Below, piece after piece: positions 55,384 through 64,000 of a DNA stretch of 64,000 bases. Numbering within the stretch: position 1 is the stretch's first letter; each line of letters starts with the position of its first letter. Made by a program: the position numbers and the translations under genes. Source of the stretch: Mesorhizobium sp. YC-39 (GTDB lineage: Bacteria; Pseudomonadota; Alphaproteobacteria; Rhizobiales; Rhizobiaceae); assembly GCF_025753795.1 (NCBI RefSeq), contig NZ_JAOWPS010000005.1, positions 310,001-374,000 of the forward strand, in the 5' to 3' direction. Below the pieces are notes generated by a model. The model made no database searches. It saw only the letters and a program-made list of their open reading frames with translations, and was not told the origin of the DNA.

Positions 55384-56130
55384 GTGGCACTGGACATCGG
55401 CTATGTCAGCGCGGTCGGGGCAGGGGCGATCTCGTTCCTGTCGCCTTGCGTGCTGCCGCTGGTGCCACCCTATCTCTGCTACATGGCCGGCGTCTCGGTC
55501 GACGACTTTCGTGGCAATTCCGGCCTCAAGGCGCGCGAAGGCTCGCGCGGCGCGCTGCTTTTCTCCTCGATCGCCTTCGTGCTTGGTTTTTCCACCGTCT
55601 TCGTGGCGCTCGGCGCCGGCGCCTCGACCATCGGCCATTGGCTGCGTGTCTGGCAGGAACCGCTGGCGATGGCCGCCGGGGTGCTCATCATCCTGATGGG
55701 ATTGAATTTCCTCGGCATATTGCGCATCCCGCTTTTGTCGCGCGAGGCACGCTTCCAGTCACAGGGAAAACCGGCCAGCCTGATCGCCGCCTATGTCATG
55801 GGGCTGGCCTTCGCCTTCGGCTGGACGCCTTGCATCGGACCGGTGCTGGGGCCGATCCTGACGCTGGCCGGCGGCCGCGAGACGGTGGGCGAGGGCGCGT
55901 TGCTGCTTGCCGCCTATTCGCTCGGTCTCGGCATTCCGTTCCTGGTCGCGGCGCTGTTTTCGGGCGCCTTCATGCGCTTTCTCGGCAAATTCCGCGTCCA
56001 TCTCGGCCGCGTCGAAAAGGCCATCGGCGCGCTGCTGGTTGTCGCCGGTGTCTTTTTCCTCACCGGTGGTGTCCAGGCCGCGTCCTACTGGCTGCTGGAA
56101 AACTTTCCGGCGCTGGGGCGGCTGGGATAG
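55384..56130 (+). CDS. CcdA-like cytochrome c biogenesis membrane protein
   Basis: A 248-residue six-helix thiol-redox membrane protein. The two redox-active cysteines lie in S-F-L-S-P-C-V-L-P-L-V-P-P (near residue 19) and F-G-W-T-P-C-I-G-P-V-L-G-P (near 141), the symmetric pattern of CcdA. It passes reducing power from cytoplasmic thioredoxin to periplasmic apocytochrome c maturation or other disulfide targets. GTG start at 55384 with AGGGAG 6 nt upstream. The leader contains two near-copies of CAGCACAAACA (55339-55373), possibly a slippage duplication. No ResA or thioredoxin gene is adjacent. Confidence 0.9.
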   Translation: MALDIGYVSAVGAGAISFLSPCVLPLVPPYLCYMAGVSVDDFRGNSGLKAREGSRGALLFSSIAFVLGFSTVFVALGAGASTIGHWLRVWQEPLAMAAGVLIILMGLNFLGILRIPLLSREARFQSQGKPASLIAAYVMGLAFAFGWTPCIGPVLGPILTLAGGRETVGEGALLLAAYSLGLGIPFLVAALFSGAFMRFLGKFRVHLGRVEKAIGALLVVAGVFFLTGGVQAASYWLLENFPALGRLG

Positions 56131-56159
56131 GTCACCGCAGACGCAGGCCCTTGCCAGCG

Positions 56160-56216
56160 CGTTGGATTGACCTTTAGACCTGCTGATTAAGAGTCAGTTG
56201 CTCCATCATCTCACCG
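56160..56216 (-). pseudogene. tRNA-Lys(CUU)-like remnant
   Basis: On the minus strand the core GGAGCAACTGACTCTTAATC followed by AGCAGGTC reproduces the D-arm 3' strand, the anticodon stem-loop with CUU in the right place, and the variable loop of a bacterial tRNA-Lys. The expected T-arm is reduced to GGTCAATCC, and I cannot build acceptor or D stems. It lies in the spacer between the CcdA-like gene and glmU. It is best read as a decayed tRNA gene or the scar of a past integration. A small regulatory RNA is less likely. Confidence 0.45.
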
Positions 56217-56297
56217 GAATTTAACCGCATTGGTGCAGCATGGCGCCAATGCTAAATAGTCCCGATTCCTGATCCCTTTTCATATGGTTGTCCTTCC

Positions 56298-57662
56298 ATG
56301 AGCCAGAGATCCTGCCTGTCCATCATCCTCGCCGCCGGTGAAGGGACGCGTATGAAGAGCGCGTTGCCCAAGGTGCTGCATAAAATCGCCGGCCTGCCGA
56401 TGGTCGCCCATGTCGTGAAGGCGGCCGAGGCCGCAGGCGCCGATGATCAGGCGTTGGTCATCGGCCATGGGGCGGAAGAAATGCGCAAGGCAGCGCAGAA
56501 ATTCGCGCCGAAGGCCGAGAGTTTCGTCCAGGAGAGCCGACTTGGTACGGCGCATGCGGTGCTGGCGGCTCGCCAAGCGATATCAAAAGGTTATGACGAT
56601 ATTCTCGTGATGTTTGGCGATACGCCGCTGATCGATCCGGAAGTGTTGATCGCGGCGCGGCTGAAGCTGGCAAAGGGTGCTGCTGTCGTCGTGGTCGGCT
56701 TTCGCCCTCCCAATCCGACCGGCTATGGCCGCCTGATCGAAAAGGGTGGCAAGCTTGCGGCCATCCGCGAGGAAAAGGACTGCAGCGCCGAGGAGAAGAA
56801 GATCGCCTTCTGCAATGCCGGGATGATGGCGGTGGCCGGCAAGCAGGCGCTGACGCTGCTCGACGCCGTCGGCCACAAGAACGCCAAGGGCGAATATTAT
56901 CTCACCGATATTGTCGAGATCGCCGCCGCTCAGGGTCTCGATGTCGTTGCCACGGAGGCCAGCTTCGAGAATGCGCTGGGCATCAACAACCGCGCAGAAC
57001 TTGCCGAGGCCGAGGGCATCTGGCAGACGCGCAGGCGGCGCGAGGCCATGCTGGCGGGCGTGACGCTAATTGCGCCCGAAACCGTGTTCTTCTCGCACGA
57101 CACCGAAATCGGCACTGATACGATCGTCGAGCCCAATGTCTGGTTCGGACCGGGCGTGAAGGTCGCCACGGGCGCGAAGATCCATGCCTTCAGCCATATC
57201 GAAGGCGCCACCATCGCCTCGAATTGTGATGTCGGTCCGTTCGCTCGGCTGCGGCCCGGCGCAGACTTGAAGCAAAAGGCCAAGGTCGGCAATTTCTGCG
57301 AGGTCAAGCAGGCGACGATCGAGGAGGGCGCCAAGGTCAATCACCTGACCTATATCGGCGATGCCCGCATCGGCGCCGGCGCCAATATCGGCGCTGGCAC
57401 CATCACCTGCAACTATGACGGCTATTCGAAGTTCTTCACCGACATCGGCGAAGGCGCCTTCATCGGCTCGAACTCCTCGCTGGTGGCGCCTGTTACAATC
57501 GGCAAGGGCGGTTATATCGCCTCGGGCAGCGTCATCACTGAAAGCGTGCCCGACGACGCGCTGGCCTTCGGCCGCGCCCGCCAGAGGACGCTGGCCGGCA
57601 AGGGCAAGGAGCTGCGCGAGCGTTTTGCCTCGGCCGCCGCGGCGAAGAAGGCTACTGGATGA
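56298..57662 (+). CDS. glmU: bifunctional UDP-GlcNAc pyrophosphorylase / glucosamine-1-P acetyltransferase
   Basis: A 454-residue two-domain enzyme making UDP-N-acetylglucosamine for peptidoglycan and LPS. The N-terminal uridylyltransferase has [15 protein letters not shown] and MFGDTPLID. The C-terminal left-handed beta-helix has the hexapeptide turns ([18 protein letters not shown], then [15 protein letters not shown]). The length is standard. The ATG at 56298 follows a CCTTCC-rich leader with no strong RBS. It is followed by a convergent small gene and then glmS, the preceding enzyme of the pathway. Confidence 0.96.
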   Translation: MSQRSCLSIILAAGEGTRMKSALPKVLHKIAGLPMVAHVVKAAEAAGADDQALVIGHGAEEMRKAAQKFAPKAESFVQESRLGTAHAVLAARQAISKGYDDILVMFGDTPLIDPEVLIAARLKLAKGAAVVVVGFRPPNPTGYGRLIEKGGKLAAIREEKDCSAEEKKIAFCNAGMMAVAGKQALTLLDAVGHKNAKGEYYLTDIVEIAAAQGLDVVATEASFENALGINNRAELAEAEGIWQTRRRREAMLAGVTLIAPETVFFSHDTEIGTDTIVEPNVWFGPGVKVATGAKIHAFSHIEGATIASNCDVGPFARLRPGADLKQKAKVGNFCEVKQATIEEGAKVNHLTYIGDARIGAGANIGAGTITCNYDGYSKFFTDIGEGAFIGSNSSLVAPVTIGKGGYIASGSVITESVPDDALAFGRARQRTLAGKGKELRERFASAAAAKKATG

Positions 57663-58046
57663 TCATTCGTCGTCCGTCGGCTGGTTCGCGTCCTTGCCGA
57701 AAACAGCGGTCACTTTGATCCTGCCGACGATTGCCCTGTTGAATTCAGGGAGGTCTTCGGCAGGAATCCAGTATTCCAGATGAGCCTTGCTGCCGGCATG
57801 TTCGACCCGATAGCGGTCGAGAAAACCCTTCAGAACCTCAAACCGGGTAACGAATCCCGAGCCGCTGGCTGGTACGTTCCAGTCACGCGCGATCTGGACG
57901 GCATAGGCTTCGGATAGAACTGGGTAAAAAATAGGTTGCTCGGGAAGGCGCGACGGAAACGCCCGCATGCCCGACTTCTCGATCAGTTTCAGCTCTTTAG
58001 GCCCAACCGGACGCCAAAGCGTCACCGTGTCGATTTGTTCGTTCAT
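57663..58046 (-). CDS. small conserved hypothetical protein between glmU and glmS
   Basis: A 127-residue soluble protein starting M-N-E-Q-I-D-T-V-T-L-W-R-P-V-G-P-K-E-L. Further blocks are GMRAFPSRLPEQPIFYPVLS, QIARDWNVPASGSGFVTRFE, EYWIPAEDLPEFNRAIVG and IKVTAVFG. I recall similar proteins scattered across bacteria, sometimes beside ADP-ribosylation genes, but know no function. Its stop touches the glmU stop, and it is divergent from glmS. The ATG at 58046 is used. Confidence 0.78.
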   Translation of the reverse strand: MNEQIDTVTLWRPVGPKELKLIEKSGMRAFPSRLPEQPIFYPVLSEAYAVQIARDWNVPASGSGFVTRFEVLKGFLDRYRVEHAGSKAHLEYWIPAEDLPEFNRAIVGRIKVTAVFGKDANQPTDDE

Positions 58047-58274
58047 GATCGCATCATGTCTTTGACGGATTTCAGGCGCCACTGAGGCAGATAGCATGCG
58101 TCTAGGGAGAAAACGAGCGATCGCGGTAACCGGATTGCAAGAGCGCCCTGTCATGGTGCATCTGTGCAAGAACAGTTGCGGCTGATACGCGACGAAACGC
58201 AATGTGATTTTCGCGGCAGCTCGGCCATCTCTAAATAGCGCTGGGTTTTTGCGGGCAATCGGGGGCAAACGGCA

Positions 58275-60098
58275 ATGTGCGGTATCGTTGGAATTGTTGG
58301 TCACTCGCCAGTGGCGCCGCTCATCGTCGACGCGTTGAAACGGCTGGAATATCGCGGCTACGATTCGGCCGGCGTCGCTACTGTAGAGCATGGCCAACTC
58401 GGGCGCCGCCGCGCCGAAGGCAAGCTGATCAATCTCGAGCGCCGGCTGAAGGACGAACCGCTCGCCGGCACGATCGGTATCGGCCATACGCGCTGGGCGA
58501 CGCATGGCGTGCCGAACGAGACCAACGCTCATCCGCATTTTTCCGACGGCGTCGCCATCGTCCACAACGGCATCATCGAGAATTTCGCCGAATTGCGCGA
58601 TGAACTGATGCGCGACGGCTACACATTTTCCTCGCAGACCGACACCGAAGTGGTCGCCCACCTGGTGGCGCGCGAACTGGCCAAGGGGTTGAAGCCGGTC
58701 GAGGCCGCGCACCAGGCGCTCAAGCGGCTGGAAGGCGCCTTTGCGCTGGCCATTATGTTCAGGGGAGACGAGGATCTGATTGTCGGCGCGCGCAACGGCC
58801 CGCCGCTTGCCGTCGGCCATGGCGACGGCGAGATGTTCCTCGGCTCCGACGCCATCGCGCTCGCCCCGTTCACCAATTCGATCACCTATCTGGAGGATGG
58901 CGACTGGGCGGTGGTGCGCCGCAACGAGATCGCCATCTTCGACATGGAAGGCAACAAGGTCGACCGCAAGCGCCAGCAGTCGCTGAGCACGTCCTTCATG
59001 GTCGACAAGGGCAACCGGCGCCATTTCATGGAAAAGGAAATCCATGAACAGCCCGAAGTCATCTCGCACACGCTGGCGCATTATGTGGATTTCGTCGGCG
59101 GCGTATCGAAGCCGCTCGATCTGCCTTTTGACTTTGCCAAGATCGACCGGCTGGCGATCTCGGCCTGCGGCACCGCCTATCTGGCCGGCCTGATCAGCAA
59201 ATACTGGTTCGAACGCTATGCGCGGCTGCCGGTCGACATAGATGTCGCCTCGGAATTCCGCTACCGCGAAATGCCGCTGTCGAAGAACGACGCCGCCTTC
59301 TTCATCTCGCAATCGGGCGAGACCGCCGACACGCTGGCCTCGCTGCGCTATTGCCGCAAGGCCGGGATGAAGATCGGCGCGGTCGTCAATGTGCGCGAAT
59401 CGACGATGGCGCGCGAATCCGACGTTATCTTGCCGACGCTGGCCGGACCGGAGATCGGCGTCGCCTCGACCAAGGCCTTCACCTGCCAGTTGTCGGTGCT
59501 GGCCTCGCTTGCCGTACGGGCAGGGGCTGCGCGCGGAACGCTTTCGCGCGAACAGGAAAAGAAGCTGGTGCGCGAACTGTCCGAGGCGCCGCGCTATGCC
59601 AACCAGGTGCTCAAGCTCGACGGGCAGATCGAACAGATCGCGCGCGAACTGTCGCGCTACAGCGATGTGCTCTATCTCGGCCGCGACACCAATTTTCCGC
59701 TGGCCATGGAAGGCGCGCTGAAGCTCAAGGAGATTTCCTATATACACGCCGAGGGCTATGCCGCAGGCGAGCTGAAGCACGGGCCGATCGCGCTGATCGA
59801 CGAGAACATGCCGGTGATCGTCATCGCCCCGCATGACCGCATTTTTGAAAAGACCGTGTCGAACATGCAGGAAGTGGCGGCGCGCGGCGGCAAGATCATC
59901 CTGATCACCGACAGCAAGGGTGCCGCGCAATCCAGCGTCAAGACGATGGAGACGATCATCCTGCCCGACGTGCCGGAAATCATCTCTCCGATCATCTACG
60001 CGCTGCCGATCCAGATGCTCGCCTATTTCACCGCCGTTTTCATGGGCACCGATGTCGACCAGCCGCGCAATCTGGCCAAGTCGGTGACGGTGGAATAG
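58275..60098 (+). CDS. glmS: glutamine-fructose-6-phosphate aminotransferase (isomerizing)
   Basis: A 607-residue enzyme making glucosamine-6-phosphate. After Met, Cys2 of M-C-G-I-V-G-I-V-G is the glutaminase nucleophile. The glutaminase domain has HTRWATHGVPNETNAHPH. Two SIS domains follow (ISACGTAYLAGLISKYW, EFRYREMPLSKNDAAFF, and the second at GRDTNFPLAMEGALKLKEIS). The C-terminus D-Q-P-R-N-L-A-K-S-V-T-V-E is the hallmark. The length is standard. The 228-bp upstream region has no recognisable glmS ribozyme, which is known from Gram-positive bacteria. Confidence 0.97.
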   Translation: MCGIVGIVGHSPVAPLIVDALKRLEYRGYDSAGVATVEHGQLGRRRAEGKLINLERRLKDEPLAGTIGIGHTRWATHGVPNETNAHPHFSDGVAIVHNGIIENFAELRDELMRDGYTFSSQTDTEVVAHLVARELAKGLKPVEAAHQALKRLEGAFALAIMFRGDEDLIVGARNGPPLAVGHGDGEMFLGSDAIALAPFTNSITYLEDGDWAVVRRNEIAIFDMEGNKVDRKRQQSLSTSFMVDKGNRRHFMEKEIHEQPEVISHTLAHYVDFVGGVSKPLDLPFDFAKIDRLAISACGTAYLAGLISKYWFERYARLPVDIDVASEFRYREMPLSKNDAAFFISQSGETADTLASLRYCRKAGMKIGAVVNVRESTMARESDVILPTLAGPEIGVASTKAFTCQLSVLASLAVRAGAARGTLSREQEKKLVRELSEAPRYANQVLKLDGQIEQIARELSRYSDVLYLGRDTNFPLAMEGALKLKEISYIHAEGYAAGELKHGPIALIDENMPVIVIAPHDRIFEKTVSNMQEVAARGGKIILITDSKGAAQSSVKTMETIILPDVPEIISPIIYALPIQMLAYFTAVFMGTDVDQPRNLAKSVTVE

Positions 60099-60180
60099 GG
60101 CGTCGTTTAAAAACTTCGCAATTCCAAAGCGCCTTCCGGTTCATTAATGTCGCGCTGCAATCTGTGCTGCGGTGTGAACC

Positions 60181-60939
60181 ATGTCCGATGCTCCCAGAAC
60201 TTCAGGCATGACCCGGCTGCGGAATTATTTCCTAACGGGCTTCATCGTCTGCGCGCCGCTGGCGATCACCGCCTACATCGCCTGGTCCTTCATCGGCTGG
60301 GTCGATTCCTGGGTAAAACCCTATATTCCCGCGCGCTACAGCCCGGACACCTACCTGCCGTTCCCGGTTCCAGGCTTCGGGCTGATCGTCGCTCTGATCC
60401 TGATCACGCTGATCGGTTTCATGACCGCCAACATTGTTGGCCGCGCCATCGTCAATTTCGGCGAGCGCCTGCTCGGCCGCATGCCGCTGGTGCGCGGGAT
60501 CTACGGCTCGCTGAAGCAGATCTTCCAGACCGTGCTGTCGAACAAGGGCGACATGTTCCGTCAGGTCGGGCTTGTCGAATATCCGCGCAAGGGCGTCTGG
60601 TCGCTGGTTTTCGTCGCCAGCGAGAAGCAGACAGAGATCAACCAGAAGCTCGACCAGGAAGGCGATCCGCTGGTTGCTGTGTTCATGCCCTGCACACCGA
60701 ACCCGACCACGGGCTTCCTGATGTATGTGCCTAAATCCGACATCGTGCTGCTCGACATGACGATCGAGGACGGCGCCAGGCTGATCGTCTCGGCCGGGTT
60801 GGTGGCGCCGGAGGTCAAGACCAAGATGGTGACGTTGAACGGCGAGCGGATTGAAGGCGCGCTTGCCAATCCGTCGGTCGGCGCCGTGCCTCAGCCGGCG
60901 CGCAGCAGCCGCACCGCCTCGTCGCGGCCGAACAAATAG
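60181..60939 (+). CDS. DUF502 domain-containing membrane protein
   Basis: A 252-residue membrane protein of the DUF502 family. Two N-terminal helices (YFLTGFIVCAPLAITAYIAW, LIVALILITLIGFMTANIVG) are followed by a soluble domain with GKGVWSLVFVAS-like, VAVFMPCTPNPTTGFLMYVP and DGARLIVSAGLVAPE blocks. The family has no firm function. It follows glmS after 82 nt. The 3' end overlaps recG by 49 nt on the opposite strand, so the two genes share their C-terminal codons. Confidence 0.88.
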   Translation: MSDAPRTSGMTRLRNYFLTGFIVCAPLAITAYIAWSFIGWVDSWVKPYIPARYSPDTYLPFPVPGFGLIVALILITLIGFMTANIVGRAIVNFGERLLGRMPLVRGIYGSLKQIFQTVLSNKGDMFRQVGLVEYPRKGVWSLVFVASEKQTEINQKLDQEGDPLVAVFMPCTPNPTTGFLMYVPKSDIVLLDMTIEDGARLIVSAGLVAPEVKTKMVTLNGERIEGALANPSVGAVPQPARSSRTASSRPNK

Positions 60940-62999
60940 AGCAGCAGCCGAAGTGCCGAGCCGCGTTCGGATTGCAGTTCCGGATCGCGTGACAGGATCA
61001 GGCGCGCGTCGTCGCGGGCGGCTTCAAGCAGGTCGGCATGCGCCTCGATGCGGGCCACCTGGAAGCCGGGCGTGCCGGACTGACGGGTGCCGAGCAGTTC
61101 GCCTTCGCCGCGCAGCTTCAGGTCTTCCTCGGCGATGCGGAAGCCGTCCTCGGTCTCGCGCATCACCGACAGCCGGCGCTTTGCCGTATCGCCGAGCGGG
61201 TCCTTGTAGAGCAGCACGCAGGAGGACGGTTTGTCGCCGCGCCCGACCCGGCCGCGCAATTGATGCAACTGGGCGAGGCCGAAACGCTCGGCGTGCTCGA
61301 TGACCATGATCGTCGCGTCCGGCACGTCGACGCCGACCTCTATGACCGTGGTGGCGATCAGGATGCGCGTATCGCCCGCCTTGAAGGCGCGCATCGCCTC
61401 GTCCTTTTCCGCGCCCTTCATGCGGCCATGCACGAGGCCGATATGGTCGCCGAACAACGGCTGCAGCGAAACAAAGCGGTCCTCCGCCGACATCAGCTTG
61501 ATTTCTTCGGATTCCTCGACCAGCGGACAGATCCAGTAGATCTTCTGCCCGTCGGCGACGGCGTCGAGCATGCGGCCGATGAGTTCGTCGAGCCGTTCCA
61601 GAGGCAGAGTGACGGTGCGGATCGGCTGCCGGCCGGCCGGTTTTTCGGTCAGTTTCGACACATCCATGTCGCCGAATGCGGTCAGCACCAGCGTGCGCGG
61701 GATCGGCGTCGCCGTCATCACCAGCATATCGGGCGCGTCGCCCTTGGCGGTGATCGCAAGGCGCTGATGGACGCCGAAACGGTGCTGTTCGTCGACGACG
61801 GCGAAGACGAGATCGTGGAACGTCACCGTTTCCTGGAACAGTGCGTGGGTGCCTACGACGATGTCGATTTCTCCGCTCGCCAGACCGGCCAGTGTGTCGG
61901 TGCGTTCACGGCCTTTTTCGCGGCCGGTGAGGATGGCGACGCGCAAGCCGGCGCGTTCAGCCAGGGGCGTGATCGTTGCCAGATGCTGGCGCGCCAGGAT
62001 CTCGGTTGGCGCCATCAAGGCCGCCTGGCCGCCGGCCTCGACGGCGCGTGCCATGGCAAGCAGCGCCACCACTGTCTTGCCGGAACCGACATCGCCCTGC
62101 AAGAGGCGCAGCATGCGTTCGGGATCGGCGAGATCGGCGTTGATTTCGGCCAGCGCAAACTCCTGGCTGGTAGTCAGCGAATAGGGCAGGGCTTCGCGCA
62201 GTTTATCAACGATACGGCCGTCGCCAATGAGCGGCCTGCCGGACAGACGGCGGACTTTTGCCCGCACCAGCGCCAGCGATACCTGGCCGGCCAGTAGCTC
62301 GTCATAGGCAAGCCGCCGCCACGCCGGTCCCTCGATGGCGACGTCGATCGGGTCCGCCGGATAGTGGATGCGCGCGAGCGCTTCGTCAAAGCCAGGGAAG
62401 GTCTGACGACGCATGAACGCCTCGTCCTGCCATTCCGGCAACTCCGGCAGACGGCCAAGCGCCTGGCCGATCGCCCGACGCAATACCTTGCCGGAGAGGC
62501 CCGCAGTCAGCGGATAGACCGGCTCGACCAGCGGCAGGTTTTCGGCGTCATTGGCCAGCGCGATATGGTCGGGATGGACCATGGTCGGACGGCCGTTGAA
62601 CCATTCCATGCGGCCGGACACCACGACATGCTCGCCTTCGGGCATCGCCTTTTCGAGATAGGCGGCATGCGCATGGAAGAAGGTCAGCGCGATCTCGCCG
62701 GTATCGTCATGGGCGTAGACCCGGTACGGCACCGACCTGTTGCCGCGCGGCGGCGGCTGGTGACGGTCGATGCGCACGTCGAGGGTGACGATGGCGCCTG
62801 CCGGCGCCAACGCTATGCCCGGCCGGTTGCGGCGGTCGATGACGGTGTTGGGCAGCACGAACAGAAGATCGCCGGCGCGCGCGGCGCGGTCGCCGAGATC
62901 GGCGGCCACCACTTTCTCGATCAATGCGCCAACCTTCGGCCCGACGCCGGCAAGCGAGGTGATCGGGACAAACAACGGGTCGAGGATGGAAGGACGCAT
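60891..62999 (-). CDS. recG: ATP-dependent DNA helicase RecG
   Basis: A 702-residue superfamily 2 helicase that regresses stalled forks and resolves branched DNA. The N-terminal wedge (OB) domain precedes the helicase core. Motif I is G-D-V-G-S-G-K-T-V-V, motif II V-V-D-E-Q-H-R-F-G-V, motif III VMTATPIPRTL, and motif VI Q-L-R-G-R-V-G-R-G. The C-terminal TRG-like QSGTPGFQVARIEAHADLLE matches RecG. The length is normal. It is antiparallel to DUF502 with a 49-nt overlap and divergent from sdhE. Confidence 0.96.
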   Translation of the reverse strand: MRPSILDPLFVPITSLAGVGPKVGALIEKVVAADLGDRAARAGDLLFVLPNTVIDRRNRPGIALAPAGAIVTLDVRIDRHQPPPRGNRSVPYRVYAHDDTGEIALTFFHAHAAYLEKAMPEGEHVVVSGRMEWFNGRPTMVHPDHIALANDAENLPLVEPVYPLTAGLSGKVLRRAIGQALGRLPELPEWQDEAFMRRQTFPGFDEALARIHYPADPIDVAIEGPAWRRLAYDELLAGQVSLALVRAKVRRLSGRPLIGDGRIVDKLREALPYSLTTSQEFALAEINADLADPERMLRLLQGDVGSGKTVVALLAMARAVEAGGQAALMAPTEILARQHLATITPLAERAGLRVAILTGREKGRERTDTLAGLASGEIDIVVGTHALFQETVTFHDLVFAVVDEQHRFGVHQRLAITAKGDAPDMLVMTATPIPRTLVLTAFGDMDVSKLTEKPAGRQPIRTVTLPLERLDELIGRMLDAVADGQKIYWICPLVEESEEIKLMSAEDRFVSLQPLFGDHIGLVHGRMKGAEKDEAMRAFKAGDTRILIATTVIEVGVDVPDATIMVIEHAERFGLAQLHQLRGRVGRGDKPSSCVLLYKDPLGDTAKRRLSVMRETEDGFRIAEEDLKLRGEGELLGTRQSGTPGFQVARIEAHADLLEAARDDARLILSRDPELQSERGSALRLLLYLFGRDEAVRLLRAG

Positions 63000-63091
63000 G
63001 ATGTCAGCTTATGTCGCGACAGCCTCAGCGCAAGGCTGACACCGCCGTCTATCCACGCTATATGCGCCGCGACAGGCAAGGATGCTGCGCA

Positions 63092-63379
63092 ATGACAGGA
63101 ACGAGACGATCAAGCGAGGGGCTGGATGCCCGCCGCCGCAAGCTTTTGTTCCGTTCCTGGCATCGTGGCATGCGCGAGATGGACCTCATCCTCGGTGGCT
63201 TCGCCGATGCCGAGATCGGCGCCTTGACGGGCGAGGAAATCGACCAATATGAGAGGCTTCTCGACATCCCCGACACCGATTTCCTGCCCATGGTCACCGG
63301 CGAAAGCCCGGTTCCGGCTGATGTCGATTGTGCCGTCCTGCAAAAAATCCTGGCCTCGCGCCGGACCATGACTTTCTGA
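63092..63379 (+). CDS. sdhE: FAD assembly factor SdhE (succinate dehydrogenase assembly)
   Basis: A 95-residue small helical protein that assists covalent flavinylation of SdhA. The invariant R-G-x-x-E-x-D motif is R25-G-M-R-E-M-D31, followed by L-I-L-G-G-F-A-D. Later blocks Y-E-R-L-L-D-I-P-D-T-D-F and VLQKILASRR fit the family. The ATG at 63092 has AAGGA 9 nt upstream; longer frames would start upstream in the recG spacer. It lies 11 nt before mfd, the arrangement seen in many alphaproteobacteria. Confidence 0.93.
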   Translation: MTGTRRSSEGLDARRRKLLFRSWHRGMREMDLILGGFADAEIGALTGEEIDQYERLLDIPDTDFLPMVTGESPVPADVDCAVLQKILASRRTMTF

Positions 63380-63390
63380 AACGTGAATCC

Positions 63391-64000
63391 ATGAGCCTCA
63401 TTCCCACAATCGGCCTGCCCAAAGGCCGCGCCGGTCAGTTCATCGTCGACGGCGTCGCCGACGGCTACGAGGCCTTCGCGCTGGTGCAGGCGGCGCACGA
63501 GATCGCGCCTGACAAGCCGGTGCTGTTCGTGGCGCGCGACGGCCAGCGCCTGCCGGCGATCACCGAGGCGCTGGCCTTTGCCGCACCCGGCCTGCCGGTG
63601 CTGGAACTGCCGGCCTGGGACTGCTTGCCCTATGACCGCGTTTCGCCCGGCGCGGACGCCGCCGCCAGGCGGCTCGATGCACTGACGGCGATGATCGCGC
63701 TGGCGAAGAAACCGCACCGCGCCGTCATCCTCACCACCGCCAATGCGCTTTTGCAGCGCATTCCGCCAGCCGAACTGGTTGAAGCGCAGACCTTCCATGC
63801 CAGGCCGGGCAACCAGATCGATATGAATGCGCTGGTGTCGCGGCTGGAGACCTCCGGCTTCGAGCGGGTGCCGACCGTGCGCGGTGTCGGCGAGTTCGCG
63901 GTGCGTGGCGGCATTTTGGACCTGTTCGCGCCCGGCTGGATTGAGGCACTCCGGCTCGACTTCTTCGGCGACACGCTGGAATCGATCCGTGTCTTCGATG
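63391..64000 (+). CDS. mfd: transcription-repair coupling factor, N-terminal part
   Basis: The first 203 codons of Mfd, cut by the window end. The UvrB-homology N-terminal domain shows RDGQRLPAITEALAFAAPGL, ELPAWDCLPYDRVSPGADAA, RRLDALTAMIALAKK, then FERVPTVRGVGEFAVRGGIL and DLFAPGW, which are the family signature. Mfd displaces stalled RNA polymerase and recruits UvrA. The helicase part lies outside the window. The ATG at 63391 directly follows sdhE. Confidence 0.94.
   Translation, partial: MSLIPTIGLPKGRAGQFIVDGVADGYEAFALVQAAHEIAPDKPVLFVARDGQRLPAITEALAFAAPGLPVLELPAWDCLPYDRVSPGADAAARRLDALTAMIALAKKPHRAVILTTANALLQRIPPAELVEAQTFHARPGNQIDMNALVSRLETSGFERVPTVRGVGEFAVRGGILDLFAPGWIEALRLDFFGDTLESIRVFD

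Overview
The window is a 64 kb piece of a GC-rich alphaproteobacterial chromosome, most likely from a Mesorhizobium-type member of the Hyphomicrobiales. Three things suggest this: the divK-pleD cell-cycle pair, an alphaproteobacterial LexA box (GAAC-N7-GAAC) at dinB, and several families of palindromic intergenic repeats that I recall from Mesorhizobium and Rhizobium genomes. Coding is dense on both strands. I saw no integrase, transposase, phage gene, CRISPR array, rRNA or intact tRNA, so the window reads as core chromosome rather than an island.

Layout. 1-4.6 kb: end of a secreted protein, a nitroreductase, a flavin reductase-like protein, a CitE-like lyase/MaoC hydratase pair and a DUF2336 protein. 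4.5-10.1 kb: a FUSC-type efflux protein, parE, and a membrane diguanylate cyclase. 10.2-14.7 kb: the glycine cleavage operon gcvT-gcvH-gcvP behind a tandem glycine riboswitch. 15-20.7 kb: a protein with internal duplication, an orphan amino-acid binding protein, a DUF3011 protein, a Tat-exported molybdopterin oxidoreductase with its cytochrome b, and DUF1345 and DUF188 proteins. 20.7-23.4 kb: glutathione-dependent formaldehyde detoxification (frmA, a small unknown gene, gfa) and a two-TM channel-like protein. 23.5-31.1 kb: pccA, dnaE, an O-methyltransferase and a K+ channel with a zinc ribbon. 31.1-37.3 kb: an EamA transporter, a secreted protein, dinB with its SOS box, a GNAT protein, a large exported protein, a HAD protein and a DUF3572 protein.

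37.5-46.1 kb: divK-pleD, then a self-contained operon of a FadR/GntR regulator with a visible operator, a Cys/Met-metabolism-type PLP enzyme and a complete CUT1 sugar-type ABC transporter. This is the least understood coherent gene set in the window. 46.1-54.5 kb: a minus-strand run topA-rnr-DUF983-NUDIX-MFS, then a stand-alone YqfO/NIF3-insert-type protein and rpmG. 54.8-64 kb: a COG4315-type secreted protein, a CcdA-like protein, glmU, a small unknown gene, glmS, a DUF502 protein, recG, sdhE and the 5' part of mfd.

Functionally the window is rich in DNA maintenance (parE, dnaE, dinB, topA, recG, mfd), c-di-GMP and cell-cycle signalling (divK, pleD, a second GGDEF protein), one-carbon and C3-acid metabolism (gcv, frmA/gfa, pccA) and cell-wall precursor synthesis (glmU, glmS). 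No wholly new system is obvious. The points most worth following are the FadR/PLP/ABC operon, two 136-bp giant-hairpin repeats, a tRNA-Lys-like remnant before glmU and the K+ channel/zinc-ribbon fusion.
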